64,000 nt of DNA from positions 128,866-192,865 of the forward strand of contig JAWVCW010000031.1 in assembly GCA_033857955.1 (NCBI GenBank), written 5' to 3'. This document shows, in pieces, positions 41,305 to 48,891 of this stretch; position 1 is the stretch's first letter; each line of letters opens with the position of its first letter. Source of the DNA: Gaiellasilicea sp033857955. GTDB taxonomy: Bacteria; Actinomycetota; Thermoleophilia; Gaiellales; Gaiellaceae. The position numbers were made by a program, and so were the translations under genes. The notes beneath the pieces are model-generated. The model worked only from the letters and a program-made list of their open reading frames with translations, was not told where the DNA came from and ran no database searches.

Positions 41305-42987
41305 ATGATCCATCGCGCCTCGAAGCTGCACCTGCCGACCCTGCGCGACGCCCCGTCCGATGCCGAGGCGCTCTCGCACAAGCTGCTCGTACGGGGCGGT
41401 TTCATCCGCCAGGTCGGGGCAGGACTCTGGACGTTCCTCCCGCTCGGCTGGCGGATCCACCGGAAGATCGAGCAGATCATCCGTGAGGAGCTCGACGTGT
41501 TCGGGGCGCAGGAGATGCTGGCCCCGGTGCTCACGCCCGCCGAGCTCTGGATCAAGACGGGTCGATACGGGATCCCCGAGCTCTTCAAGCTTCAGGACCG
41601 GAACGGCCGCGACTTCGTCTTGCCGCTCACGCACGAGGAGACGTTCACCTTCCACGCCCTCGAGCTCCAGAGCTACCGCCAGCTGCCGCAGTCCTGGTAC
41701 CACTTCCAGACGAAGGACCGCGACGAGCCGCGCCCCCGGGGAGGCCTCCTGCGGGTCCGCGAGTTCATCATGAAGGACTCGTACTCGTTCGACCGCGACG
41801 AGGCGGGGCTCGACGTCAGCTTCCAGGCGCACAAGGGTGCCTACGAGCGGATCTGGGACCGCTGCGGCCTCGAGACCTACTGCGTCCAGGCGGAGAGCGG
41901 GATGATGGGCGGCAAGGAGTCGCTCGACTACCTCGCGCCCTCCGGCTCGGGCGAGAACACGCTCGTCACCTGCGAGAACGGCGACTACGCGGCGGACCTC
42001 GAGATCGCCCGCGGCGTGCCGCGCGCCCCCGAGCTCCCGGAGCGGCTCGACGCGCCCGTCGAGGTCGAAACGCCCGACACCCGCACCTGCGAAGCGCTCG
42101 CGGCGCTGCTCTCGATCGACCTCGCAGCGACCACGAAGGCGATGCCCGTCGTCAAGGACGACGGCACGCTCGTGCTCGCGCTCCTGCGCGGCGACGACCG
42201 CCTCGAGGAGGCGAAGCTGCAATCGGCGCTCGGCTCCGACTTTCGTCCGGCAACAGCGGAGGAGATCGCGGCGGGCTTCGGCGCCGAGGGCGGGTCGCTC
42301 GGCCCCGTCGGGTTCGCCGGCTCGGTGGTGGCCGACGAGACGCTGCGTGAGGGCCAGTTCGTCTCCGGCGCGAACCGGACCGGCTGGCATCTGCGCGGCG
42401 TCGAGGCAGGTCGCGACTACCGGCCCGAGTTCGCCGACATCCGCCAGCCGAAGGAAGGCGACGCGTGCCCGAACTGCGGCGGCCGGCTCGGTTTCCAAAC
42501 CGCGATCGAGGTCGGGCACATCTTCAAGCTCGGTACCCGCTACTCGGAGGCGTTCGGCGCCACGTACCTGGACGAGGACGGTGTCGAGAAGCCGATCGTG
42601 ATGGGCTCCTACGGCATCGGACCCGGCCGGGTTCTCGCCGCGGCGGTGGAGCAGCACGGGCGCGACGAGGGCATCGTCTGGCCCGCCGAGATCTCGCCGT
42701 ATGACGTTCACGTCGTCGTCCTGGGCTGGGACAACCCCGACCTCGTCTCGATCGGCGAGCAGGTCGCCGCCAGCCTCTCGGCCGAGGGACTGGAGGTCCT
42801 GCTCGACGACCGGGAGCTGCGCCCGGGCGAGAAATTCGCCGACGCCGACCTGATCGGCTGCCCGCTCCGCGTCACCGTCGGGAAGAAAACCCTCGACGAC
42901 GGCGCTGTGGATCTCAAGGACCGGGCGCGTGGCGAAGAATCGCGCGTCGCGCGTTTGGACCTCGCAAAACGGGTAGTCGCAGGCTGA
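41305..42987 (+). CDS. proS: Prolyl-tRNA synthetase, bacterial type with editing domain
   Basis: ProRS charges tRNA-Pro. The 560-residue class II enzyme has motif 1 (HRKIEQIIREELDVFGAQEMLAPVL), motif 2 (KDRDEPRPRGGLLRVREFIMKDSYSFD), the bacterial INS editing insertion (about residues 225-390, CEALAALLSIDLAATTKAMPVV), motif 3 (MGSYGIGPGRVLAA) and the anticodon-binding domain. The INS domain removes misacylated Ala. The stop overlaps the downstream HTH gene (TGATG). A tRNA-Pro gene lies 3.7 kb away at 46716. Confidence 0.97.
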   Translation: MIHRASKLHLPTLRDAPSDAEALSHKLLVRGGFIRQVGAGLWTFLPLGWRIHRKIEQIIREELDVFGAQEMLAPVLTPAELWIKTGRYGIPELFKLQDRNGRDFVLPLTHEETFTFHALELQSYRQLPQSWYHFQTKDRDEPRPRGGLLRVREFIMKDSYSFDRDEAGLDVSFQAHKGAYERIWDRCGLETYCVQAESGMMGGKESLDYLAPSGSGENTLVTCENGDYAADLEIARGVPRAPELPERLDAPVEVETPDTRTCEALAALLSIDLAATTKAMPVVKDDGTLVLALLRGDDRLEEAKLQSALGSDFRPATAEEIAAGFGAEGGSLGPVGFAGSVVADETLREGQFVSGANRTGWHLRGVEAGRDYRPEFADIRQPKEGDACPNCGGRLGFQTAIEVGHIFKLGTRYSEAFGATYLDEDGVEKPIVMGSYGIGPGRVLAAAVEQHGRDEGIVWPAEISPYDVHVVVLGWDNPDLVSIGEQVAASLSAEGLEVLLDDRELRPGEKFADADLIGCPLRVTVGKKTLDDGAVDLKDRARGEESRVARLDLAKRVVAG

Positions 42988-43286
42988 TGGCTCGCAAGCG
43001 GAAATACAGCGAGGACGACTTCGGCGCGACAATTGAGCGCCTGATGGCCGAGACCGGCCTCACCTACCGCGGGCTGGCTGCGAAGACGGGGCTCTCGGCC
43101 GGATACCTCAACCATCTCGTGCACGGCAACCGCCCCGTGCCGTCGAAGGACGTCGTCGCCCGCCTCGCGGGTGCCCTCGGCGTCGAGCCTGAGCACTTTC
43201 GCGAATATCGCCTGCGGGTCATCGCCGACCGGCTGGAGCAGATGCCCGATCTCGTCGACCGGCTCTACCGGAAGCTCGCGGTCTAG
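42987..43286 (+). CDS. HTH XRE-type DNA-binding protein
   Basis: A 99-residue protein with a helix-turn-helix (AETGLTYRGLAAKTGLSAGYLNHLVHGNRPVPSKDVVARLAGALGVEPEHF split over the DNA-binding helices) and a short C-terminal helix. It overlaps the proS stop by one base, so it is translated with proS. The target is unknown. Convergent overlap of 4 bp with the following minus-strand gene. Confidence 0.9.
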   Translation: MARKRKYSEDDFGATIERLMAETGLTYRGLAAKTGLSAGYLNHLVHGNRPVPSKDVVARLAGALGVEPEHFREYRLRVIADRLEQMPDLVDRLYRKLAV

Positions 43287-44326
43287 CCGGTTCCCGACGC
43301 CTTCGCCGCGCCGGGGCCGGCGCGGCTCTGCTCGCCTTCCCCCGAGCGGACGGCGTCGCTGGCCGGCGGGGGCGAGCCCGTCGCCCGCACGCGGACGACC
43401 TTGCTCAGCAGGTCGAACCAGAACGGGGCGCCCAGCATCACGGCGCCGATCGTCAGCGCCAGGCCGACGAGCTTCGCCAGCCACGAGAGCACGTCGTTCG
43501 GGAGCTGAGTCGGTCCGTCGCCAAAGGAGAGCTCCCAGCCGAGAGGGAGATCGAGGTTCTTCACGGCCTCGTCGAGCTTGATGTCGCCGGCGGTTCCCGT
43601 TGCCGCCGCCTGAGCCCTCGTCACCGCTGCTGCTCGCGTGGCATCGTCCCGCCACAACACCCGTGCCGCCGTGAGCGTGTCTGCGTTCAGGAGGCAGATC
43701 ACCGAGGTCGCGATGACCGCGAGGAACAGCTGCACCCGGCGCTTGTACCACCCGGAGACGCGCTCCATCGAGTCGTCGAACCATTGCTCGGCGGCATGCT
43801 GGAACTTCGCGCCGTCGTTGCCCGCCGAGCGGTAAAGGGCGAGCATCGCCTCCGACAGCCGCTCGTTCGGGATGGCGGCAAGCGAGCGCTCCAGCCCCTT
43901 CCTCAGGCCCTTGATCCGAGCGCGGGCCGCAGCCGCCTCATCCTCATCGGCCTGGTCGAGCTTGGCTTCGGCGTCCCGGGCGAGGTCGGTCAGGGCTGCG
44001 ATGAATGTCCGCGAAGGCAGGTACGAGGGGTACGGAGGCTTACGCCACCACTTCGTCGCGCTCGTGGGGTCGAAGTCGGGGCCGCGCCCCGGCCGGATGA
44101 GACCCTGCACGAGCGGATGGCGATAGAAGCTCTTGGTCGTCTCCATCCCGGCCTTGGTCGTCGCCGACGAGGCGCTCAGCAGATTGAGGATCCCGAGCTG
44201 GAGGAAGCGCGCGCGCAGCCCGATCGTGGTCGAAATGGTCTCGTTCAGCGTCGAGCACACGAGTGCGAGCACGATGTAGAGAAAGACCAGCCCGATCGCC
44301 ACATCGAGTGCCGGCAGGTCAGGCAT
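43283..44326 (-). CDS. Membrane protein with cytoplasmic helical domain, unknown function
   Basis: A 347-residue protein with an N-terminal membrane helix (DVAIGLVFLYIVLALVCSTLNETIS), a long charged region with a coiled coil (about 110-215), a second helix near LFLAVIATSVICLLN, and two more near the C-terminus (LVGLALTIGAVMLGAPFWFDLLSKVV). The first segment, with STLNE after the helix, recurs in uncharacterised bacterial membrane proteins. I cannot name a function. I took the ATG at 44326 because the longer frame precedes no conserved sequence. Confidence 0.82.
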   Translation of the reverse strand: MPDLPALDVAIGLVFLYIVLALVCSTLNETISTTIGLRARFLQLGILNLLSASSATTKAGMETTKSFYRHPLVQGLIRPGRGPDFDPTSATKWWRKPPYPSYLPSRTFIAALTDLARDAEAKLDQADEDEAAAARARIKGLRKGLERSLAAIPNERLSEAMLALYRSAGNDGAKFQHAAEQWFDDSMERVSGWYKRRVQLFLAVIATSVICLLNADTLTAARVLWRDDATRAAAVTRAQAAATGTAGDIKLDEAVKNLDLPLGWELSFGDGPTQLPNDVLSWLAKLVGLALTIGAVMLGAPFWFDLLSKVVRVRATGSPPPASDAVRSGEGEQSRAGPGAAKASGTG

Positions 44327-44370
44327 GCGCCCGAAGGTACAAGGGCGGCCGGACGACCTGGGCGCGCCCG

Positions 44371-44598
44371 TTACTCGTCGTCGCCCGAGCGCCGCTGGCG
44401 TTCGCGCTCGCGCTCGCGGGCCGCGAGGGTGTCCTCTTTGACGCCCTTGTACTTCCACACGTATCGCCAGTACACGAGGGTGGCGGCGGCGAACCCCAGG
44501 CCTCGCACCCAGAGAGCCGCCGGAGCCAGCAGCACCGCCATCCCTGCGATCGAAAAGACCAGGATCGCCGCTCTCATCCGCCACAAGCGCTCGAGCAT
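44371..44598 (-). CDS. Small two-helix membrane protein
   Basis: A 75-residue protein with two closely spaced membrane segments (RAAILVFSIAGMAVLLAPAAL and GLGFAAATLVYWRYVW) and a highly charged tail (ARERERERQRR). I chose the ATG at 44598 (MLERLWRMR); upstream codons are in the ars promoter region. It precedes the membrane gene at 44326 by 44 bp on the same strand. Function unknown. Confidence 0.65.
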   Translation of the reverse strand: MLERLWRMRAAILVFSIAGMAVLLAPAALWVRGLGFAAATLVYWRYVWKYKGVKEDTLAARERERERQRRSGDDE

Positions 44599-44630
44599 GG
44601 AGGGGACCCTAACTCTCCGCAACGAGAGGC

Positions 44631-44673
44631 TTGACACGCATCGACACGTCTCGATACATTGATAGTTGTCGAT
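44631..44673 (+). promoter_or_regulatory. Promoter and candidate ArsR operator of arsR-arsM
   Basis: A TTGACA -35 box (44631-44636) is followed after 18 bp by a TACATT -10 box (44655-44660). A 7-bp inverted repeat, ATCGACA (44640-44646) and TGTCGAT (44667-44673), straddles the -10 box, as expected for a repressor site. The region is AT-rich relative to its surroundings. GAGGAGG precedes the arsR ATG. Confidence 0.65.
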
Positions 44674-44696
44674 ATGTTGCCGCGAGGAGGGATCAG

Positions 44697-45041
44697 ATGA
44701 CGACCACGCCCGAGCCCGTCGCCTGCTGCGCTCCGCTCGCGGCTTCCAGACTGTCCGACGAGGAAGCGATGGCCACCGCGGAGCTGTTCAAGGCTTTGGG
44801 GGACCCCGCGCGCGTGCGGCTCGTGAACCTGATCGCCACGAATGGTGGCGCCGTCTGCCAGTGCGATCTGATCGAGCCGGTCGGCCTTTCACAGCCGACG
44901 GTCTCCCACCACATGAAGAAGCTCGTGGACGCCGGGCTGGTCGAGCGCGAGCAGCGCGGCAAGTGGGCGTACTTTTCGTTGAAGCGCGACGCCGTCGAGA
45001 AGCTCGCGGTCGTCGCCGACCTGAAGGGAGTGTGTTGCTGA
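44697..45041 (+). CDS. arsR: ArsR-family metalloregulator, thiol-rich
   Basis: ArsR repressors leave DNA on binding arsenite. The 114-residue winged-helix protein has LFKALGDPARVRLVNLI, GLSQPTVSHHMKKLVDAGLV and KWAYFSL. Cys residues are at 10-11 near the N-terminus, 54 and 56 (VCQCD at the start of the helix before the DNA-binding helix) and 113-114 at the C-terminus, giving several possible As(III) sites. The VCQCD position resembles the classic ELCVCDL site. arsM follows with a one-base overlap, so this regulator probably controls arsenite methylation. Confidence 0.94.
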   Translation: MTTTPEPVACCAPLAASRLSDEEAMATAELFKALGDPARVRLVNLIATNGGAVCQCDLIEPVGLSQPTVSHHMKKLVDAGLVEREQRGKWAYFSLKRDAVEKLAVVADLKGVCC

Positions 45042-45874
45042 TGACCACGACGAGTGCACAGGAGCTGCGCGACGAGGTCCGCCGGCGGTACGCGGAGTCG
45101 GCCCGTGCGGTGAGCGAAGGATCGAGTCCCGGCTGCGGCAGCGGCTCCTGTTGCAACGGTGAGACCGATGCCGTCAACTTCGGCGAAGCGCTCTACGACG
45201 CCGAGCAGCGCGGCGAGCTGCCGGAGGCGGCCGCGCGTGCGTCGCTCGGCTGCGGGAACCCGACCAGGGTCGCCGCCCTTCGCGAGGGGGAGGTGGTGCT
45301 CGATCTCGGCTCCGGCGGCGGGATCGACGTGATCCTCTCGGCGAAGCGCGTCGGCGCGACGGGGCTCGCCTACGGGTTGGACATGACCGACGAGATGCTC
45401 GCCCTCGCGCGCAGGAACGCACAGGTGGCGGGGATCCGGAACGCGATCTTCCTCAAGGGCGTGATCGAAGAGATTCCGCTCCCGGCCGATTCGATCGACG
45501 TCGTGATCTCGAACTGCGTGGTCAACCTCTCGACCGACAAGCCGGCCGTGCTGACCGAGATCGCTCGCGTTCTCCGGCCCGGCGGCCGGATCGGAATCAG
45601 CGACGTTGTCGCGGAAGACCGCCTCTCCGCGGAGGAGCGCGCCGAACGCGGCAGCTATGTCGGCTGCATCGCGGGCGCGCTCTCGAAGGGGGAGCTCGAA
45701 GCGGGCCTCGAGGCGGCCGGGTTCGAGCAGGTCTCGGTCGAATTCACGCACGAGGTCGCGGACGGGATGCACGGCGCGATCGTGAAGGCCGTGAAGACCT
45801 CACAGCCCGAGCCGCGAATCCAATCTCGACTCAACAGGGTGGAGCCCGTTGCCGATGACCTGACTGCCGTGTGA
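45041..45874 (+). CDS. arsM: Arsenite S-adenosylmethionine methyltransferase
   Basis: ArsM methylates arsenite with SAM. The 277-residue protein has the methyltransferase loop VVLDLGSGGGIDVILSAKRVG and the Cys residues typical of the family: the N-terminal SPGCGSGSCC cluster, Cys71 in SLGCGNPT, Cys159 in SNCVVNLS and Cys209 in YVGCIAGAL. The core ends near MHGAIVKAVK; the last 25 residues (QPEPRIQSRLNRVEPVADDLTAV) are not typical and run into the next, damaged gene. This suggests the original 3' end was altered by recombination. Confidence 0.94.
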   Translation: MTTTSAQELRDEVRRRYAESARAVSEGSSPGCGSGSCCNGETDAVNFGEALYDAEQRGELPEAAARASLGCGNPTRVAALREGEVVLDLGSGGGIDVILSAKRVGATGLAYGLDMTDEMLALARRNAQVAGIRNAIFLKGVIEEIPLPADSIDVVISNCVVNLSTDKPAVLTEIARVLRPGGRIGISDVVAEDRLSAEERAERGSYVGCIAGALSKGELEAGLEAAGFEQVSVEFTHEVADGMHGAIVKAVKTSQPEPRIQSRLNRVEPVADDLTAV

Positions 45875-46682
45875 CGACGCTTGCGGAGCGGCCGGTGGTC
45901 GTAAAGGCCGACCGCGGCCAGCTCGAACAGGTGATCACGAACCTCGTCGTCAACGGGCGAGACGCGATGCCCGACGGCGGCCGCCTAACGATCAACGTCG
46001 CCACCGCGGCCCTCGAAAGCCTCGGCGATGGCCTGCCCTGCGCGCTGCTCAGCGTGACCGACGAAGGCTCGGGCATGGACATGGCGACTGCATCGCACAT
46101 CTTCGAGCCTTCACGACGTGGGGAGATGAGGGGACCGGGACCGGGCTCGGGCTCGCGACGGTGCACGGCATCATCGCCCAGAGCGGGGGACAGGTCGTCC
46201 TCGAGACCGCTTCCGGACGCGGCTCGACCTTCAGCGTTCACCTGCCCCTCTGCACCGACGAGCTGTCATCGCCCCAAACGCCGCCTGCGGCCCCGGCGAC
46301 GGAGGCACCGAGACGATCCTCGTCGTCGAAGACGACCCCACTGTCCGCGCGCTCGTGTCGAGAATGCTGGCGACACGCGGCTACGAGTCCTGGACGCCGC
46401 AGACGGCGAGCAGGCAATCGCGCAGTTCGACACACGAGAACGCCCGATCCCGCTCGTCATCAGCCACCTGATCATGCGGGGCCTCAACGGCCGGAGACAG
46501 TCGAGCGCATCCGCGGAATCGAACCGGCGACGAAGGCACTCTTCATGTCCGGCGACACCGACGACGCAGTCATCCGAAGCGGTGAAGGACTCCCGCCTGG
46601 GACGAGCTTCATTCAGAAGCCCTTCAACGGCGACAAGCTGTCCGACCTCGTCCGAGAACTGCTCGACGAGGCCCCCGCCTGA
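45871..46682 (+). pseudogene. Decayed hybrid histidine kinase-receiver gene fragment
   Basis: The remnant begins inside an ATPase domain (EQVITNLVVNGRDAMPDGG, DEGSGMDM) with no kinase His domain. It continues as GTGTGLGLATVHGIIAQSGG in another frame, then as a receiver domain start (TETILVVEDDPTVRALVSRMLATRGYE) in a third, then VLDAADGEQAIAQFD, and finally ETVERIRGIEPATKALFMSGDTDD to the TGA at 46680. Four frame changes are needed, each in the direction of lost bases. The receiver's phosphorylated Asp is also changed (LVISHLIM). It starts within the arsM stop, so it was truncated by the same event that altered arsM. Confidence 0.82.
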
Positions 46683-46715
46683 CGCGCTACGCGTCGTTAG
46701 CTACGATCCGCGCCA

Positions 46716-46790
46716 CGGGGCGTGGCGCAGCCTGGTTAGCGCGCTAGTCTGGGGGACTAGAGGTCCCGAGTTCGAATCTCGGCGCCCCGA
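46716..46790 (+). tRNA. tRNA-Pro (anticodon GGG)
   Basis: A full cloverleaf can be drawn. The acceptor stem is CGGGGCG with CGCCCCG, the D arm is GCGC-AGCCTGGTTA-GCGC, the anticodon stem CTAGT/ACTAG encloses the loop CTGGGGG with anticodon GGG, and the T arm is CCGAG-TTCGAAT-CTCGG. The C1-G72 pair is characteristic of tRNA-Pro. The discriminator base is A and no CCA is encoded. Confidence 0.95.
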
Positions 46791-46793
46791 TTA
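46746..46793 (+). repeat. Left attachment-like repeat (3' part of tRNA-Pro)
   Basis: These 48 bases, from the anticodon stem to just past the tRNA end, recur at 48622-48669 with a single C-to-T difference. The arrangement is that of an att site left by integration into a tRNA 3' end. Confidence 0.85.
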
Positions 46794-46797
46794 GAGG

Positions 46798-46821
46798 AAA
46801 GCCCCGGTAATCGGGGCTTTT
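46798..46821 (+). terminator. Rho-independent terminator of tRNA-Pro
   Basis: AAAGCCCCG pairs with CGGGGCTTT around GTAAT, followed by T residues. The stem of nine pairs immediately after the tRNA is a good intrinsic terminator. Confidence 0.9.
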
Positions 46822-47185
46822 CGTTTCAGTGGATGCGGCCTGATCGGTGTGGATCGGGGCCTACTCAGGGCCTAAACGTCTGCATCGGCTTCCCTGAGTT
46901 GCACGTGGATCTCCGCGGCGTCCGTCAAGAAACGCTGGCGCTGGTCGTAACACAACGCCTGAACTGCGTGGAGATCTTCGACGGGAAACGGCCACCAGCT
47001 CGAGCCGAGCCTGGACTGCGGCAAATACCCGGAGCAGCGTCGCGGCGAGGCCGAAGAGATCGTCGAGCGAGACACTGAACGGGTGAACGCCTGCGGCCAT
47101 GCGGTGCCAATCGCGAGGAACGATCCGTGAGCGAGCCGTTCTACATCATCAACAAAGCCGCCGATGAGGCGGACGGAGGAATACG
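46822..47185. other. Left part of the tRNA-Pro islet, no clear intact gene
   Basis: Short frames exist on both strands. On the minus strand, LFGLAATLLRVFAAVQARLEL in one frame and VEDLHAVQALCYDQRQRFLTDAAEIHVQL in another look like pieces of one small helical protein broken by a frameshift, but no family is recognisable. A 24-bp sequence at 46858-46881 recurs in similar form at 48500. Confidence 0.5.
46858..46881. repeat. Inner islet repeat, left copy
   Basis: GGCCTACTCAGGGCCTAAAC plus four more bases matches 48500-48523 at 20 of 24 positions in direct orientation. Both copies sit just inside or near the att-like ends. Confidence 0.6.
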
Positions 47186-47440
47186 TTGAAGCGCACTCTG
47201 GCAGCATTCGTCGCGGGTCTGACGTTCGGAGCAACCGGCATCGGTGTGGCCGCCACGACCGGCATCATCAAGGTGGTCACCAACTCTGGCGCGACCTGCT
47301 ACTTCGGGACCGGGCCGCAGGGACGGGGTGTCTTGTGCAACCGCTCCGACAAGAAGGGGTACATGGCGACCGTCACTCAGACGAAGGTGCTCGTCTGGAA
47401 GCAGAACGGGGCCATCGTCTTCTTTCGGCGGCAGCCGTAG
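47186..47440 (+). CDS. Small secreted protein of the islet
   Basis: An 84-residue protein with a signal peptide (KRTLAAFVAGLTFGATGIGVAA) and a mature part of about 60 residues with two Cys (ATCYFGTG, VLCNRSD) that could form a disulphide. The TTG at 47186 has GGAGGA five bases upstream (47175-47180), which decides the start. I do not recognise a family; such small exported proteins are common in phage-derived and island DNA. Confidence 0.7.
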   Translation: MKRTLAAFVAGLTFGATGIGVAATTGIIKVVTNSGATCYFGTGPQGRGVLCNRSDKKGYMATVTQTKVLVWKQNGAIVFFRRQP

Positions 47441-47486
47441 CGGCTCGAACAGCCCAGGGGAAGAGCTCGCGTGAGAAGCTGAGCGG

Positions 47487-47633
47487 GTGAACGGCATGGT
47501 CAACGAACGGCGAGAGGAGCGGTGGGTGCTGCGGCTACTCGGGAACGTGATCGTCCTAACCGCGGCGATCGTCGCGCTGATGTTCGTGCTCTTCCTCGTG
47601 CTCCTGTTTGTCCTAAGCGGTGGCGGAGACTGA
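47487..47633 (+). CDS. 48-residue single-pass membrane protein of the islet
   Basis: From the GTG at 47487 (or ATG at 47496) to the TGA at 47631 the frame encodes a charged start (NERREERWVLRLLG), one strong membrane helix (VIVLTAAIVALMFVLFLVLLFVL split here for reading) and a short GGGD end. The following small frame overlaps its stop. Unknown function; the topology is holin- or toxin-like in size only. Confidence 0.55.
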   Translation: MNGMVNERREERWVLRLLGNVIVLTAAIVALMFVLFLVLLFVLSGGGD

Positions 47634-47770
47634 ACGCGTGGCTTCTCAGTTGCGGGCACTCGGTGCCGATGCTCGAGCACGACCGCCCGGACGATCCACC
47701 GCGCCGGCCGCCCATGTGTCACGTCTGCGAAAAGCTCCGGAACGTCGACAGCGCGTCGAAGCCCTCGTAG
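47630..47770 (+). CDS. Possible 46-residue zinc-ribbon peptide of the islet
   Basis: A frame overlapping the previous stop encodes LNAWLLSCGHSVPMLEHD then PMCHVCEKLRNVD before a TAG at 47768. The CxH and CHxC spacing suggests a small zinc ribbon of the type seen in many actinophage proteins. The only start at the overlap is a CTG (47630); a GTG further in is possible. The composition argues for real coding, while the start is weak. Confidence 0.45.
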   Translation: MNAWLLSCGHSVPMLEHDRPDDPPRRPPMCHVCEKLRNVDSASKPS

Positions 47771-47782
47771 GCTCGGCGCAGG

Positions 47783-48493
47783 ATGCTGGCTCTCTCGATT
47801 CCGGACTGGTCGCACCACACGCTTGAGTTCTGGACAGCCGTCGGCACGGTCGGCGCGGTCATCGTCGCGGTGCTCGGTAGCCTCATGCGTTCCGTTTGGC
47901 GAGCGCGGTCAGAGAGGCGTCGGAGGCCAGCGGTGATGCTCGGCTACGAGCCGGAGACGTGCCTTCAGCTTGAGGCGGTGATCTCGTCGGTAGGTGCTCG
48001 TGAACGTCCAGCCGCTTACGCACGGCTCCGTGTCACCAACAAGCTTGGCCGCAATGCAGCCGAGGGTGTGCAGGTACTCGTCGCCAGCTTGGAGCCTCTC
48101 GAGAAAGCCGCCAAGATCGCTGACGATAAGTGGCGGTCTGGGATTATGTGGAATGTTGGATCGCTCGGGTGGACGCACGCCGATCCCCCAGACCTGACGA
48201 TCGGGCCGGGCGCAATGCGAACAGTCGATCTCGGGCGCATCGAAGGTGCCGACGATCCGTACTTCACGCTCGGACTACCCGACCAGCAACGACCGGCATC
48301 GCGCGTTGACCGGATGCCGGCGGGTCGCTACCGCCTGAGGCTTGCCGTCGTCGGCCACAACTTCGATGCCAGGCTCTGGGAGTTGGAGCTCGACTACGAC
48401 GGCGGGTGGATACCGCAAGCTGATGAGCCGTTCGTTCACCTAAAGATCTCGGCGCCGCGTCCGGCTCGCTTGGTCATCAAGGGGACGCAGTAG
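47783..48493 (+). CDS. Islet protein with one membrane helix and a soluble C-terminal domain
   Basis: A 236-residue protein starting MLALSIPDWSHHTLEFWTAVGTVGAVIVAVLGSLM, with a membrane helix at about residues 17-36, a basic stretch (RARSERRRRP) and a beta-rich domain (YARLRVTNKLGRNAAEGVQVLV, RYRLRLAVVGHNFDARLWELELDYDG) that may be Ig-like. Codon use is less GC-biased than the neighbours, in keeping with acquired DNA. Similar helix-plus-sandwich orphans occur on genomic islands, with no function known. Confidence 0.75.
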   Translation: MLALSIPDWSHHTLEFWTAVGTVGAVIVAVLGSLMRSVWRARSERRRRPAVMLGYEPETCLQLEAVISSVGARERPAAYARLRVTNKLGRNAAEGVQVLVASLEPLEKAAKIADDKWRSGIMWNVGSLGWTHADPPDLTIGPGAMRTVDLGRIEGADDPYFTLGLPDQQRPASRVDRMPAGRYRLRLAVVGHNFDARLWELELDYDGGWIPQADEPFVHLKISAPRPARLVIKGTQ

Positions 48494-48499
48494 TCCCAA

Positions 48500-48523
48500 G
48501 GCCCAATCAGGGCCCAAACGCCT
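48500..48523. repeat. Inner islet repeat, right copy
   Basis: GGCCCAATCAGGGCCCAAAC plus four bases, 20 of 24 identical with 46858-46881 and in the same orientation. It may be an integrase arm site or the scar of a nested insertion. Confidence 0.6.
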
Positions 48524-48621
48524 CGGACACGTCCTGCGCAGCCATGCGGCGCGGCCATCGAAGACCCGCTTGGCTAACCCGTTCCCGCCACTTCCGACCA
48601 CGACCCGCCAACGCGCCACGC

Positions 48622-48669
48622 AGTCTGGGGGATTAGAGGTCCCGAGTTCGAATCTCGGCGCCCCGATTA
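48622..48669 (+). repeat. Right attachment-like repeat (truncated tRNA-Pro copy)
   Basis: Matches the 3' part of the tRNA-Pro gene from the anticodon stem through the acceptor end, with one change (C to T in the anticodon stem). The sequence upstream of it does not continue the tRNA, so it is not a functional gene. Together with 46746-46793 it bounds a 1.83-kb segment. Confidence 0.87.
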
Positions 48670-48891
48670 AAAAGGCACCCATTTGCGGGGCTTTTTCTTT
48701 CTCGTAGGTTGGGAACGAGCGATCCGAACGAGCCGCAGCCGCCCGTACGTATCTCGGAAGTGAGCTACCCCGAGGTCAAGAAGGCGCACATGGCACCGAG
48801 GTGCTGGCTCCGGACTTCGCTGACGGGAGGACCCGAATCGGATCTCGGCTAAGCGCCAGGAGCGCCCAGCGATGAGAAGGCTCGTTTGCGG

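Larger units (their letters stand above)
48494..48891. other. Right end of the islet and flanking DNA without genes
   Basis: Holds the inner repeat (48500-48523), the partial tRNA-Pro copy (48622-48669) and a T-rich stretch after it (GCGGGGCTTTTTCTTT) that matches the 3' half of the tRNA terminator. I see no gene in 48690-48890. Confidence 0.7.

Noticed and set aside
46872..47234. Minus-strand frame in the islet as an integrase
   Set aside because: No tyrosine or serine recombinase motif (such as the R-H-R-Y set) is present in any frame; at most it is a broken small gene.
48622..48669. Second functional tRNA-Pro
   Set aside because: Only the 3' part is present; the 5' acceptor strand and D arm are missing.
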